Assembly (NCBI GenBank): GCA_033398695.1
Contig: CM065802.1
Coordinates: forward strand, 81,950,096 to 82,014,095
Length of the DNA: 64,000 bases
Direction: 5' to 3'
Origin: Orobanche coerulescens
Taxonomy: Eukaryota; Streptophyta; Magnoliopsida; Lamiales; Orobanchaceae
Made by a program: the position numbers and the translations under genes. Numbering within the stretch: position 1 is the stretch's first letter; each line of letters begins with the position of its first letter. A model generated the notes under the pieces. That model was not told the origin of the DNA. It did no database searches and was given only the letters and a program-made list of their open reading frames with translations. Shown piece by piece: positions 45,896-57,649 of this stretch.

Positions 45896-47414
45896 ATTGC
45901 ATAAAACTAAAGAAGAAAAAGAAGAAGAAACGGATTTGAGTAATCATCGGATCCTCTAATTGCTTCAGTTTAATTTCATCGATCAAAGACGACAAAATTT
46001 CTAAGGCACAAAGTTGCCCGACAGATCCAGACAGAAAAACCTCAACATCTAACCCGATCAAAGCCCGCCGAAGCTCAGACTGAGGCGTAAGGACCTCAAG
46101 CGTTCGCAACGCAATCGGTTTCCGACTCAAAGCGTCGGCCACGACATTCGCCTTACCCGGATGATAAAGGATTTCGAGGTCATAATCCTTAATCAACTCT
46201 AACCACCTCCTCTGTCTCATATTCAACTCTCGCTGAGTAAATATGTATTTCAGACTTTTATGATCGGTAAAAATCTGACATGCAGAGCCGAAAAGATAGT
46301 GACGCCAAATCTTGAGTGCAAAGACAACCGCCGCTAACTCCAAATCGTGAGTAGGGTAGTTAAGCTCATACGGCCTCAACTGTCTCGACGCATAGGCAAT
46401 GGTCTTGCCGTCTTTGCATCAATATGCACCCAAGACCACGACCGAAGCATCGCTAAAAGCGGCGAAACCCTCGTTGCCACATGGCAATGCCAAAACCGGG
46501 CTGAAGTCAAACGCTTCTTCAGCTCCTCAAAACTCATCGCCTCTCATCGGTCCGGGACGAACTTCTCGGATTTACGGAGCAAGCTGTGTAAGTGGTCGAG
46601 CTAGTTTTGAGAAACCCTCGGCGAACCTACGGTAGTAGCCGGCCAAACCCAAGAAACTACGGACCTCCTTCACATTTGTGGCGATGCCCAATCCAACACC
46701 GCCTCAATTTTACGCGGATCTACTCGAACTCCCTCATTGAAATCACGTGACCCAAAAACATCACTTCCTTCAGCCAGAACTCACATTTCGAGAACTTCGC
46801 ATAGAGTTGCTCGGTCCTCAAAATGTCTAACACTACCCGCAAATGATGGGCATGCTCTTCCTCGTTCCTCGAATAAATAAGAATATCGTCAATGAAGACG
46901 ACGACACACTTATCCAAATACTCGATAAAGACTTTGTTCATCAACTGTATGAACACCGCCGGCGCGTTAGTTAACCCGAAAGGCATAACTAAAACTCATA
47001 ATGTCCGTATCTCGTCCGAAAAGCCGTTTTCGGCACGTCGGACTCCCTCACCCAGAGCTGATAGTACCCCGATCTCAAATCAATCTTTGAGAATACCGCC
47101 GCTCCCTGCAATTGGTCGAACAAGTCGTCAATCCTCGGCAAAGGATACTTGTTCTTGATGGTCACCTTGTTCAATTCACGATAGTCGATACACAAACGTA
47201 GTGAACCATCCTTCTTACGCACAAACAAGACCGGTGCGCCCCAAGGCGAGGCGCTCGGTCGAACATACCCTGACTCAAGAAGTTCACTCAACTGTTTCTT
47301 CAACTCTGACATCTCTGAAGGTGCCATGCGATACGGCGCCTTCGAAATCGGAGCCGCACCCGGCTCTAACTCTATAGCAAACTCAACCTCACGATCCGGT
47401 GGCAATCCCGGCAA
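45891..47414 (-). CDS. pol: Element E pol, reverse transcriptase and RNase H (frame-disrupted)
   Basis: RT is in two frames: 46989-47414 ([35 protein letters not shown]) and 46720-46986 ([36 protein letters not shown]). RNase H is at 45891-46379 ([47 protein letters not shown]) plus a broken start near 46400-46560. A pyrimidine-rich insertion-like stretch at 45895-45940 ends the RNase H/integrase linker with a stop. Confidence 0.9.
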
Positions 47415-47900
47415 CTCGTCAGGAAATACATCAGGAAACTCACTAACGACTGGAATCTATGAAAGCTCGACTCCACCATTCTCTGCCTTCAAGGCGTAGC
47501 ACCAATAACCAGTACACCCTTTTCGCAGGAGTTTCATCGCCTTCAAGGCGTTAATAACAGACTTCTGGTTTCTCTTTCGCCCCGCGAAAGAGTGTTCTAT
47601 GCCGTCCTCGGCTAACATAGTGATGATTCTTGTGCGGTAGTTCATGATTGCACCATGCCGTTCGAGCCAATCATTCCCGAGAATTAAATCCTCGCCCTCG
47701 ATACTCACAACAATAAGGTTAGAGAGCCAAGCCCTCTCACAAATAATCACGAGCAGTCCGGACTTCTCGATCACGACAATTCTATCACCGCTAGGAAGTT
47801 TAACGATGAAAGGCTCGCAAGGTGACAAGCGGTCGAGACTCAAACGGCGTACACACTCTAGAGAAATGAATGAATGCGTAGCACCGAATCAAAAGTACAG
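47415..47900 (-). CDS. pol: Element E protease
   Basis: [18 protein letters not shown] and the flap region PSGDRIVV are readable in 47457-47843. The active-site triad region near 47860-47895 reads GATTCGGTGCTACGC where GATTCTGGTGCTACG (Asp-Ser-Gly-Ala-Thr) is expected. A lost T inside CTG would explain the frame break. Confidence 0.75.
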
Positions 47901-49134
47901 CGAGGATGGGAATGGATATGAGCAGTGCACTGCCGCCACGATGCTTCTTTGGATCATCGGTCCTCCTCATCTCGTAGATACGCGGTGGGCAGAGCCGACA
48001 CGGATGCTCCTCCCTAGCGGGCTGACCCCTACCCCTACCTCGGCCGGCACTCGGTGGGGCGGCGGAGCAAATGAGCCCCAGTTCACGCTCGGCTCCATAG
48101 GTCTTTGGGTGAGAAGAACGGCACCTTGGCTATGCGAGCTTCTCGCAAAGAAGCTTTGTGGCCCGACCACAAGTATGACAAGTCAAAGGTGGGCGAAGAC
48201 AATCCCGGTTCACGTGGCACGGCTTGCCACGATTAAAGCATCTGGGTCCGGACGACGGTTCGGCGGCACTCAAAGCTCCGAAAAATGAGCGAACCGCCGT
48301 AGAAATATTTGCGGCTGAGATTTCTGCTGGCCTCCACTCTTGGGACCAGAAAAATTTCCGACCGACTTCTGCTTCTTGCTCTCGCGAGCCAAATCGCTAG
48401 CGGTCACCGACATATCATAAGCAAGAGCTCGACTCTGATAATCCTTCAAGGTAGTACGAGGCAGCCGGACATATAGTCGTGAATGGACAGTTTCATTCTC
48501 CTGGAAAAATGAAAAATCTTGTCGCTCTCTTCGACAACTTGGGTCTTCACATAACCCAACTCCTTATTAAAATCGGCAATAGCTTGGGATACGGGGATAT
48601 CCCGTGGTTGAGGATCAAAGAAAGCATGCACTCGAGCACATCGACCGGCCATGGACAATACTCGGTCTCCATCAACTCCTGAAACTCGGCCGCGAAGCAA
48701 CATGATCTTTGGGACCAACGGCCTCCCACCAATCTGTAACATCTCCGTGAGAAAGTATTGAGCAATAGGGACCTTACGGTCTCGGGCGGTTGGTAGCAGT
48801 GAATACTTTGGATATCTCCTTGATCCACCCTTCCCGGCCCGATCGGGTCCGAAGCTCCCGGCGGGAGGATGCATCTTGATGACATCCTGAAGCCAACGAT
48901 CCGTTCCGCCCGATTAGCATGGGCACGATCGGGGTTACGGACCACTGAGCTATAGCCGCCATCGGTTAACCATTTCTTTGCATAACGGCCGCAATACCAA
49001 GATCGGCGCGCTCCCGAGAAGAAGCATGGCGTGACGGTCACCGATGCTGCCGGCTCGAAGAATGCGGCGTGGCCGCCCCACCGCCCACGTCCTCGGCGTG
49101 TCACGACCACGACCACGGTTTCCTCGGCATCCAT
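47901..49134 (-). pseudogene. gag: Element E gag (frame-disrupted)
   Basis: The start codon complement at 49132-49134 gives MDAEETVVVVVTRRGRGR. Capsid parts are near 48446-48874 (DRKVPIAQYFLTEML; FFDPQPRDIPVSQAIADFNK). A zinc-knuckle pair lies near 48180-48245, with the first knuckle reading CFNRGKPCHVNRDC. Several frame changes occur. Confidence 0.78.
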
Positions 49135-49350
49135 CACGAAGTTGAGAGATAACGAAGTATATCGATGATGAGTAAGGGAGGAAAAGCAACTACGATTCAA
49201 ATGGGAAAATACAATGCAAGAAACAAAAGAGCCGAATAAGAAAACTTACGAGCACTTTGGAAGTACTTGGGATCTTTGGCGGTGTGACAATGTGCAAAAC
49301 AAATACGACTAGACCTAAATAACCAACAAGCCTAGGTATCCATAAACCTT

Positions 49351-49362
49351 GCTCGATACCAT
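49351..49362 (-). other. Element E primer-binding site
   Basis: The complement reads TGGTATCGAGC, one base short of TGGTATCAGAGC; the missing base is the A of CAG. Confidence 0.75.
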
Positions 49363-49366
49363 TTTA

Positions 49367-51457
49367 CGTAACACCCGAGATATTGAGTATATTACAGCGC
49401 CGTGGACCCCCATGGGACCCACGTGCTACAAACAAGAAAACTCCACTCGACTAACCATCCCGGTTAGCGAGGACACACATTTAATTATAAGACATAAAAA
49501 GTTACGCCCGAGCAGCCGTGAAATGGTCATCAACCAACAATGTAACAATTTAAAAGTAGTACAACACGGAGTTGAATTTGAAAAGCCTAAGTACTCATGA
49601 TCTGATCTATCGGTTATAAATATAGAAAACAACCAAATCGAAGTGGACGAAAGAAATAGAAAGACCCAAATGCACATGTCAACGACCACGGCCAACATCC
49701 TCGTCTTGTCAGTGCCGCTCGTCAGGATAATCATAACTGAAATCCATAACAATAATTTCCCCAAGCGGGTCCCCGGAGGGTTAGCAATTACGCTAGTACA
49801 AGTAATCAAGGCAAACCAATCGCTTACACATTCCATAGTACATGCACCAATATCATTTGAAAACCAAAATAAGACATGTCTTTTAGGAAACAAACAAATA
49901 CAATTAATTTGCCTAGGACCGGGACGAAGCCACGAATCCCACTCGAGGCCTCTAAGGACCCTCCCGAGCTGGCCACATTCATAAAACAAACCAAGCACCA
50001 CACGTCACCTAGGACCGGGACGAAGCCACGAATCCCACTCGAGGCCTCTAAGGACCCTCCCGAGCTGGCTAGCGAATCAAACTCATGAATCCAGGACGAA
50101 GCCATAGATTCCCTCGAGGCCCCGTCGGACCCTCCCGAGGTGAGTAAAGCACACACAATATACATTACCATTTCATATTAAGCATAAAGGTTTCCAAGAA
50201 TTACTTGCCTTGAATATTTTGATGACGCAACGAACGGAAAGGATAATCACCGACGAACACTAGGAATCAACGGAACCAAACCTAACGATTCGAAGAACAT
50301 AATTACAACCAACTCTAGTCGAATACGGAAATGGAATACACCCGAAAACCCACCTACGATTCATGTATATTCATACCAAAAATAACGAGGGCGGACCACA
50401 ACCAAACCCTCTCGATTCCGTAAAAATCCACAAAATATCCATGAATCCGTAGGAAACTAAAGATACTAACAATATTAATCGTATTCATCAAGAATCCACC
50501 AACAAAACGGGACTAATCGGAAGAAAAACCCAAAACCCCCAAATTAATCGAAAATAGGTTTCTAGAGATGTTACCTTCGGAGATTCAAGTACTAAGATCC
50601 GTAGAACACGCGTTGGATTGATTGTCCGGGCTTCACGATCAAAAGGAGATGAAGAAAATCAAACACTCAAATGATTTGTGAAGGAAAAACCCTCCCTCAA
50701 GCTTACTCTCTCGGTTGAAGGTGAAGAAAAGGGGAGAAATGGGCTAAAATGCTGAAAAAAATGAATTTATAGGGGTTGACTGCCTGCCGGACACGGCCCG
50801 TGCCGATCGGCACGGTCGTGTTGCACAGCTGGCCGACAGGACTCGACCGTGTCCTGCTTGACACGGTCGTGTTGCACAGCTGGCCGACAGGGACTCGACC
50901 GTGTCCTGCTTGACACGGTCGCGGCGCGGAGGGCCTCCCGACAGTGACCCGTCCGACAGCGACTCGGCATGACTCGACCGTGTCCTGGAACACGGTCGGG
51001 CGTGTCGGCAGTCGGTTCTGGCATTTCCGGACGAGTACGGCACGGGCCGTGTCGGACGACACGGTCGAGTCTGAGACGAAACTTTCGGCGATTCGGACGA
51101 GTGCAGCCGGGCCGTGTCGGACGACACGATCGAGTTCGATCGGCAGTGATCGGCCAAAAACTGAAACGACCATAACTCTCTCGTCCGGACTCCGATTGAC
51201 TCACCGTTTGAACCATTGGAAAGCTAACTCGATGTTCTATAATATTGCAAAGATTTATAATTTTTGGAGTCACGAAAAATTAATGGTGATCTAACAAAGT
51301 CAAACTCATATGAGGAAAGTTGAAACAATGAACAATAACGAGAATACAGTTCAACAGTTGACAGGAAGGACATACTGAAAGATACACGAGGGTCACTATG
51401 ACCGAGAAATATACCAAAAATGAAAATACAAGGGAAAGAAAAATACCGGATATTACA
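49367..51457 (-). repeat. Element E 5' LTR
   Basis: About 2.09 kb, ending GGATATTACA before TSD TGAAG. The left end reads ACGTAACACCC rather than CTGTAACACCC. A tandem duplication starts at 49912 and 50008 (period 96). Confidence 0.93.
50765..51135 (-). promoter_or_regulatory. Element E 5' LTR promoter with GACACGG/CCGTGTC palindromes
   Basis: TATAAAT is on the - strand at 50765-50771. Upstream are hairpins CGACCGTGTC-6 bp-GACACGGTCG at 50844-50869 and 50896-50921 (52-bp repeat unit), and CCGTGTCGGACGACACGG near 51046 and 51112. Confidence 0.65.
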
Positions 51458-51462
51458 TGAAG

Positions 51463-51599
51463 TACTGATGTAAATGATTGTTTGCATATTTTAAATTAAC
51501 TTTGAATTGGTGAAAGATATTATAAGTTGATTGATTATTGAAATTTGATGAATAATAAGTGTAAGTTGTAGTTATATCGCATCAATAAGTTATTGATAG
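51463..51599. other. AT-rich noncoding DNA right of element E
   Basis: No gene seen. It joins 32741 when E is removed. Confidence 0.45.
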
Positions 51600-51893
51600 T
51601 GGAACTTAACTGCCACGTTGGATGACTATTAACACTTAATAGACTAATTTGGACAGAGGTCCTAACGTGGTATAACGGACCAAAGAAGAGGGCCTTCTTT
51701 GATACCTTTTAAAAAGTAGGCCCATAAGTTCTAAAATGAGCAAACTTGAGGTCCTATCTTGGTCATTTAGCCTTATGTATTCAACATCAGTAGTACTACT
51801 GATGTGTAACTTAATTGCCACGTAGGATGACTGTTAACACTTAACAGACCAATTTGGACGGAGGCCCTAACGTAGTATAATGGCCCAAAGAAC
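51600..51893 (+). repeat. Dispersed repeat, right arm (inverted relative to 31555-32434)
   Basis: Two head-to-tail units: GGAACTTAACTGCCACGTTGG (51602) through CCTTATGTATTCAAC, then TAACTTAATTGCCACGTAGG (51807), cut at 51893 by the F LTR. It is the reverse complement of the left arm. Confidence 0.72.
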
Positions 51894-54709
51894 TGTAATA
51901 TCCGACTGTAATTCTTCATCCTTACTATTGTATTGTTCAGATAATTTGAATATCGTTGAATCATGTTGCATTTAATATATGACTATAATGTCGAGATGTT
52001 ACAGAATTGAGTTAGTTATCATTGTTATTCACTTTATGTTTGTTGCTTCAATGTTAATTAGAGAGTTGCATTTTTGGACCTATTCTGGTGGTGTAGCGTA
52101 CGCTACATAGTTTGATTAACATACGTTAAGCTTGTGCCTTAACGTACGTAATTCGTTATCTGTTGCGTACGTTAAGAGGGAATCAGACATCAGTTTACTT
52201 CCGCACGTGAATATGTTATCTGTTGCCATGCACGTGAAGGGTGATTGGGTTGTCGTGTCGGTCAGACTCAACCATATTTAGCATACGTAATACCTTTTTA
52301 TTTAGCGTACGTAAATGGCCTGTCAAGTCGAGACAGTAGACCCTGTAAGTCGATTACATACGTAGCACCAACTGGTTAGCGTACGTAACAGGTGTTAACT
52401 TACGCTAAATTTGTTCGATAGCGTACGTTAAGGCTTTATAGTCTATTTAAAGACACAACCTTTTTATTCATTTCTGCACAACCCAACCCTACTTTCTCTC
52501 CATATATCCCCTCTCTTGCCTCCCTAGACCGATATTAACCTTCTCCAACTTGCTTTTGAGCATTGTAACTTGGAGTGGAGCTCATTTATTTGAAGTTTAG
52601 AATGTGTTCTTGAGCTTGAAGTGTATTTCTTGTAGTGTTGAGGGTTGTTCTTCATTTCTGAAGGTATGTGTACGATTATCCTCTGTATTTTTCGTATGTT
52701 GATGTTAGTAATGTAGAATACTTCACCAAGAGTTAAATTAATCAAGTAAAACATGGTTATACTTAAACTTTTTAACACTTCTTGATGAATATGATAAATG
52801 AGGGTTTGGAATGGATGTGTTCTTGATATTATTGTGATAGTAGCCATGTTTAAATTATCATGTTCATCTTGCTGGACGAAGTAATCTCAGTAGAACATTG
52901 ATAATCAGTTAACTTCATCATAGTTAGATTTAATCGATGAAATTGTTATCATAATAGTGTTAAAACACCATATTATGTATTTAATTACCTTGGGATGAAC
53001 TTGAAAATGTTAAAGATAGGATTATGTTCTCTTGTTCAGAAATCTTAGAAGTTTTAACATCATTGTGGTTCAGCTTCACAAGTCTTTAAGGAATGATAAG
53101 GATATTGATCAATACAACAATAACTTTTTATTAATATAATGTGTTGATAACTTAAGAATGTGTTTGATCATCATGCTAGAATGGATAGTGTTTTTAAGAA
53201 GGAGATGCTGATTGTGATTGATAAAGTCATAATAGTTTGAGTATCGAATTCGTTATGATTAACCTTGTATAGTAGTAGATGTTGTAGAACATAAAGAAAT
53301 TGATTAAAACGATTTTATTGGTGAATTGAAAATGTTATTTTCATAGAAATGACAAGAGTATTAAAGGACATTTTTGGTATAGTAATCCGATTGTGGAAGA
53401 CGAACTAGATGTATTGGAACCCTTCATTAATCGGTAGGATATTCATTAGGGTGGAATGGATTATTCGGGTAGGTTGCGGGCGTCATTTCCTACGAATTGA
53501 TATTAATATTATGTGACTATGTTATTGAATGGATTACGTTTCATTCAAGGTTGCTTGTTCGATTGAGTATTTAACCAAGGATACCGTCCGTTTGATCATT
53601 TGGAGAATGACTATCTTTCGCCTACGGAGTTGAGGCAAGTTATCTTGCTTTGTTATAATGATGATTAGATTCTTATGATGTTTATACGTTTCATGTATAT
53701 GAAATGTTTATAAATTTGTGACTCGTAATTTGATATTTCCCTTGACGTTGTTCTGTTTTTCATCACAGGATTGCATTCCCAAGTACGTCACTTTGAATCG
53801 TTGATCTCGTTGGTCCTCGTTGTCTCTTTGGTGAGTTTTTTATTGATCCTTAATCGTATATGTGATTTGTTGAATTCGTTGTCATGTTGTATCGTGACAT
53901 ATCTGGAATCATATCTGCGTGCCGATTGGTTATTATGTAGGATTTTTAGCAAGGCACTTATATAGTCATACATGGATGTTTTCCGTATTGGACTGTGCAC
54001 ACGAGACGTAGTTCGTGAGGCTAATTAGGTACATTGTCACACTTATATTCTGGATTCCGTATACGAGGTGGACATGTATACGGACACATTTTCGGATCGG
54101 GCGTACTGTTATGTCCATCTTGAGCCATATTGTTTAATCGTTCATAGTCCATGTATGATTGGATATGTTCGACGGTTTTGGGACTGATTGTTCATACGCC
54201 CGAGGGGTATGTTCAATAGTCGGGATATTTTCCTTGAGATCTAATATGTGAATTGTATAATGTCAGGAGAATCATTTATCATGTATATGTGACCCTGTGC
54301 TTTGGGCGAAATACTTGTGTTGTATTTTAAGTCGAGGCAAAGGCAAGGCACGGGAAGAGCACAGTGACGGCGAAGGGTACGAAGGATACTAGTTCGGGAG
54401 ACCCATTTCTTTTGTGTCCGGTTATGTTTAAACCGTGTAATGTTACTTTAATTCTGCTTTATTTAAATTATTGTCTGGTTGTATTGATATTTGAAGTATA
54501 TTCCATCTCCATATGATTTATACTTGTATTTCGGATTCTGTGTATCATAAGGTCGTTGGCCATACCATTAATAAACCCCTAATTGGAGTAATGACTATTT
54601 ATTGTGGTTCTAACAAAGTAATACTTATTTAATCTGTATTTTGATATCGCCTGGTGGGTCCCAGTGTGGGGTCCATGGCACTGTAATAGCCGCCTTTTGG
54701 GGTGTTACA
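51894..54709 (+). repeat. Family F LTR (first copy)
   Basis: 2816 bp, TGTAATATCC ... GGGGTGTTACA, followed at once by a PBS, so it is a 5' LTR. The part from 52341 recurs at 60521. Short open frames inside (e.g. 53771-53965) have no recognisable domain. Confidence 0.85.
52094..52451 (+). promoter_or_regulatory. Family F LTR promoter with phased palindromes
   Basis: Decayed motifs start at 52094, 52117, 52140, 52163 (23-bp steps), then 52279, 52303 (24), then 52354, 52377, 52396, 52419 (23, 19, 23). A possible TATA-like TATTTAAA is at 52444-52451. Confidence 0.65.
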
Positions 54710-55174
54710 AAAGATGGTATAAGAGAGCATGTTGTTTTGTCTTTAAGAGTCGTTGTAGAATGAACTAGTATCAAGAGACCTTCTTGTCACGTGTGACCTG
54801 TGCAAGTGCCTTATCCTGCGAGCCAAATACGGTATGTACTTTACGAGCCATGATTTAAGTACTGGCATGATATTGATATCGGCATGGATCTCTTTGATCT
54901 TGTTATTTCGAGGATCTGTGGCAGAATTTATCTGATTAATAATTCGAGGTAAATTCTGGGTTGATTATATGATTGAAATTGTTCGACTCAACGTCAATAT
55001 GATATTCTGTGTCACTCGTAGTGTCGATAAGTCATTGTGAACTGTTTTCTTGAATATGTAAATTCCTTGTTGCTATTAACTTAGTATGAATTTTGATTAG
55101 TATCATGAACTATACTTATGGTTACCATTATGGTTTGATTCTTTCAGTATGAAAGAAATCTGAGAGGCTGTGGC
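54710..55174 (+). other. Family F internal start, no coding seen, cut by LTR G
   Basis: 465 bp including CACGTGTGACCTGTGCAAGTGCC, shared with the D leader (near 25438). The region probably is the untranslated leader before gag; G begins at 55175. Confidence 0.6.
54715..54730 (+). other. Family F primer-binding site
   Basis: TGGTATAAGAGAGC; in the duplicate copy (near 62895) it reads TGGTATCAGAGAGC, nearer to the initiator-Met site. Confidence 0.75.
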
Positions 55175-57271
55175 TGTAACACCCCAAACTAGGCGGATAT
55201 TTCAGTGTCGTGGACCCCCGACTAGGACCCACTAGGCGGGTGAAATTAATGAATTACAAAGTGTAAATGTAGTACCGAACCACATTACATCATCAACTAC
55301 TCCGATGAGGAGTTTCAAGTACAACACACCTAGGAAAATACAGAATACATGTATATTTTATATGAATATAAAATATACAACACTAAATAAAATGAGTAAT
55401 TCAAACGGAAGTCTGCAGCGTTAATAAAATGAAGAAAACACGAATGACTGAAAAGGATTGGGGCCCCCAACTAGTATCACTAGGACTCCTCGCCGTCCAC
55501 GTTCTATTCCTGTGCTTTAGCCTTGCCATGACCTGAAAACAACATCCCCCAATGGGGTCAGTTACACAGAATAACAATCCTCAAGAGTTGAATAAACACA
55601 ATCATGATATATCTTAATTATGAAATGACGCTGAAGAGAGGCATCATAGTACGCACGTAATGGTATGTGCAAGTGCACAAGATGAGTGTCCGGACACACC
55701 CGTCCTTGTACCTAATTAGTCTCACGGAGGTACGTTACCGTGTGCACAGTCCAATGTGTCAGTGAACCCAACCCATGACCATCACGTGCCCGACTAAAAA
55801 TTCCACACATCCCCACCCGGCCGCACAATATGAACCCAAAAGGTCATATGAACAAGAATGACCATGAAGAATATTAATGAATAACAATTCGACAAAGTCA
55901 AGGATGACTCATCGAGATGAATTAATAGTGAAATGAATAATAGCTCAATGAAATGATTGGAACCGTCATTCCTCGTGAATGAAGTGATTAATTGACAATG
56001 ACAAGTCTCGATATGGTTAATACCATATGAATGAGTTATGATTATGAATGAACAACAACGAAAGGAATGAATATCCTTTTAACCGAGTAAGAATCAACCT
56101 ACCTTAACACCGGTGATGATACGTCCTCTCTCGAACAACGTCCTAAGGGAAACTACCGGTCGCTCGAACAACTTTGAGTAATACAATTATCAACAACTCG
56201 CTTAATATACGAATCAATAGCGATCATAACCAATTCAAGATGTCGATACAATAAATCCAAACTCATTGAGGCATTTCGACAAGCACCTTGAAAACAATCT
56301 CCCATCCTAAAAAACTAATCACATTTGTATCTAAAACCAACTTCTATTGAATGATCCAATCCATCAAAACACCATCAATACAATCGATAATCCAATAGGA
56401 ATACTCAAATCGAGTTTACGATAACATTAAATTGCAAAACCCAATTCCAAGTCAACCTTCAAAGTGTTCTTGAGAAAAACTTCCAACAATCCGATGATAA
56501 CTCGTAAAAACTCATAATCATACGTATATCCATCACAAATCATGATTATACCATCCAAAACATCATGCTCCAACTCAAAATTGTGAATTCAAGGGTTGAA
56601 GAAGTTACCTTAGATTAGGATGAAGAATCCACAAATATATTGTTGATCCACACTACAACTTGAAGAAGATGAAAATCTTTTGAGTTTTGATGATGTTAAA
56701 ACACCCCAAAATCGCCCAAAATCGCCCCAAGGAAGAGAGAAAGAAGGGAAATGAAGAAATGAGGATGTTCTTCACAACAAACGCAGAAATACAAAAATCT
56801 GTACTATGTGCCGCAGCACGGGCTGAGTGTGCCATGGCACAGGGCCAAAAGTGCCCAGCAAAATAGCTTAGTGCCGCGGCCCAGCCAGAAAGGGCCGCGG
56901 CCCGCGGTACAGCCTACTCCAGCATCAAAAGGCACACGGTGTAGTCTTAGCTATTTCGACCATGACTCCTTCGTTCGGACTCCGATTGACTCACCGTTTG
57001 AACCATTGGAAATCTAACTTGATGCTCTATAATATTGAAAAAGATTCAGAATTTTTGGAGTTTCAATATGGTGATTTTACAAAGTCGAACTCATACGTGG
57101 AAAAGTCGATAAAGAACACAGAACTCAACAGAACGACACCGAGACGAACTCGGATGACAAAAGTGTAGAATTAATCATTCGCGGAATGACGAAACGGTGA
57201 CAATAGAGTCGCTAAGATGGACTTCCGCCAAAAAAAGAAAATTACCGGAAATCAAAATTGCGGATATTACA
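55175..57271 (-). repeat. Chimeric LTR G
   Basis: 2097 bp with TG..CA ends. Its left part (U5/R side) matches the reverse complement of the D LTR (AACACCCCAAACTAGGCGG; CTCCGATGAGGAGTTT). Its right part (about 56955-57271) matches the E LTR end (CTCACCGTTTGAACCATTGGAAA, TTTTTGGAGT, GGATATTACA). GC palindromes GTGCCATGGCAC (56829-56840) and GGGCCGCGGCCC (56892-56903) sit between. A second LTR-type end follows at 57649. Confidence 0.75.
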
Positions 57272-57649
57272 TACTACCCTCCTTAAAAGAAGTTTCGTCC
57301 CGAAACTTAAAACAAGTAGAGAGAAGCAATATCCCGCCAGGAAAACTCAACGAGATACACATGAACCGCAAATGTACCCAACAATAGCATGATTCGAACA
57401 AGAAGGAAATTTGAAATGGCATGAACTCCAATATTAACATCGATTAATGAAGTAATTATAACGATCAAGATAATATTCTTGTCTCAATTCTCAAGCAAGG
57501 TTGAAAAAATGAATGATATTGATACATGACTCAACATTAGTCTGAACAGTGAACACGAAACATGAATGATGAATGATTATTAATGAGTGAAAATCCACCG
57601 AGTGACATTTACTGAATGAAAATGAATGAATTTACAACCGGGTATTACA
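57272..57649 (-). repeat. PPT/pol-end scrap and D-type LTR terminus
   Basis: 57272-57316 looks like a PPT plus post-pol sequence (CCTCCTTAAAAGAAGTTTCG; CGAAACTTAA). 57317-57540 is unassigned. About 57541-57649 matches the D LTR start in reverse (GAATGATTATTAATGAGTGAAAA; ACAACCGGGTATTACA). Confidence 0.65.

Larger units (their letters stand above)
32742..51457 (-). mobile_element. Element E: Ty3/Gypsy LTR retrotransposon carrying nested element C
   Basis: 18716 bp including C (9616 bp), so about 9.1 kb by itself. The 3' LTR is 32742-34741 plus 44363-44451, the coding region 44487-49134, PBS about 49351-49362, 5' LTR about 49367-51457. TSD is TGAAG. Its proteins are related to those of A, B and C but clearly a different family, with unrelated U3 palindromes. 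Confidence 0.95.

Noticed and set aside
57272..57316. A complete separate element between LTR G and pol H
   Set aside because: Only a PPT-like and post-pol fragment is present; no second LTR or coding domain fits in 378 bp.
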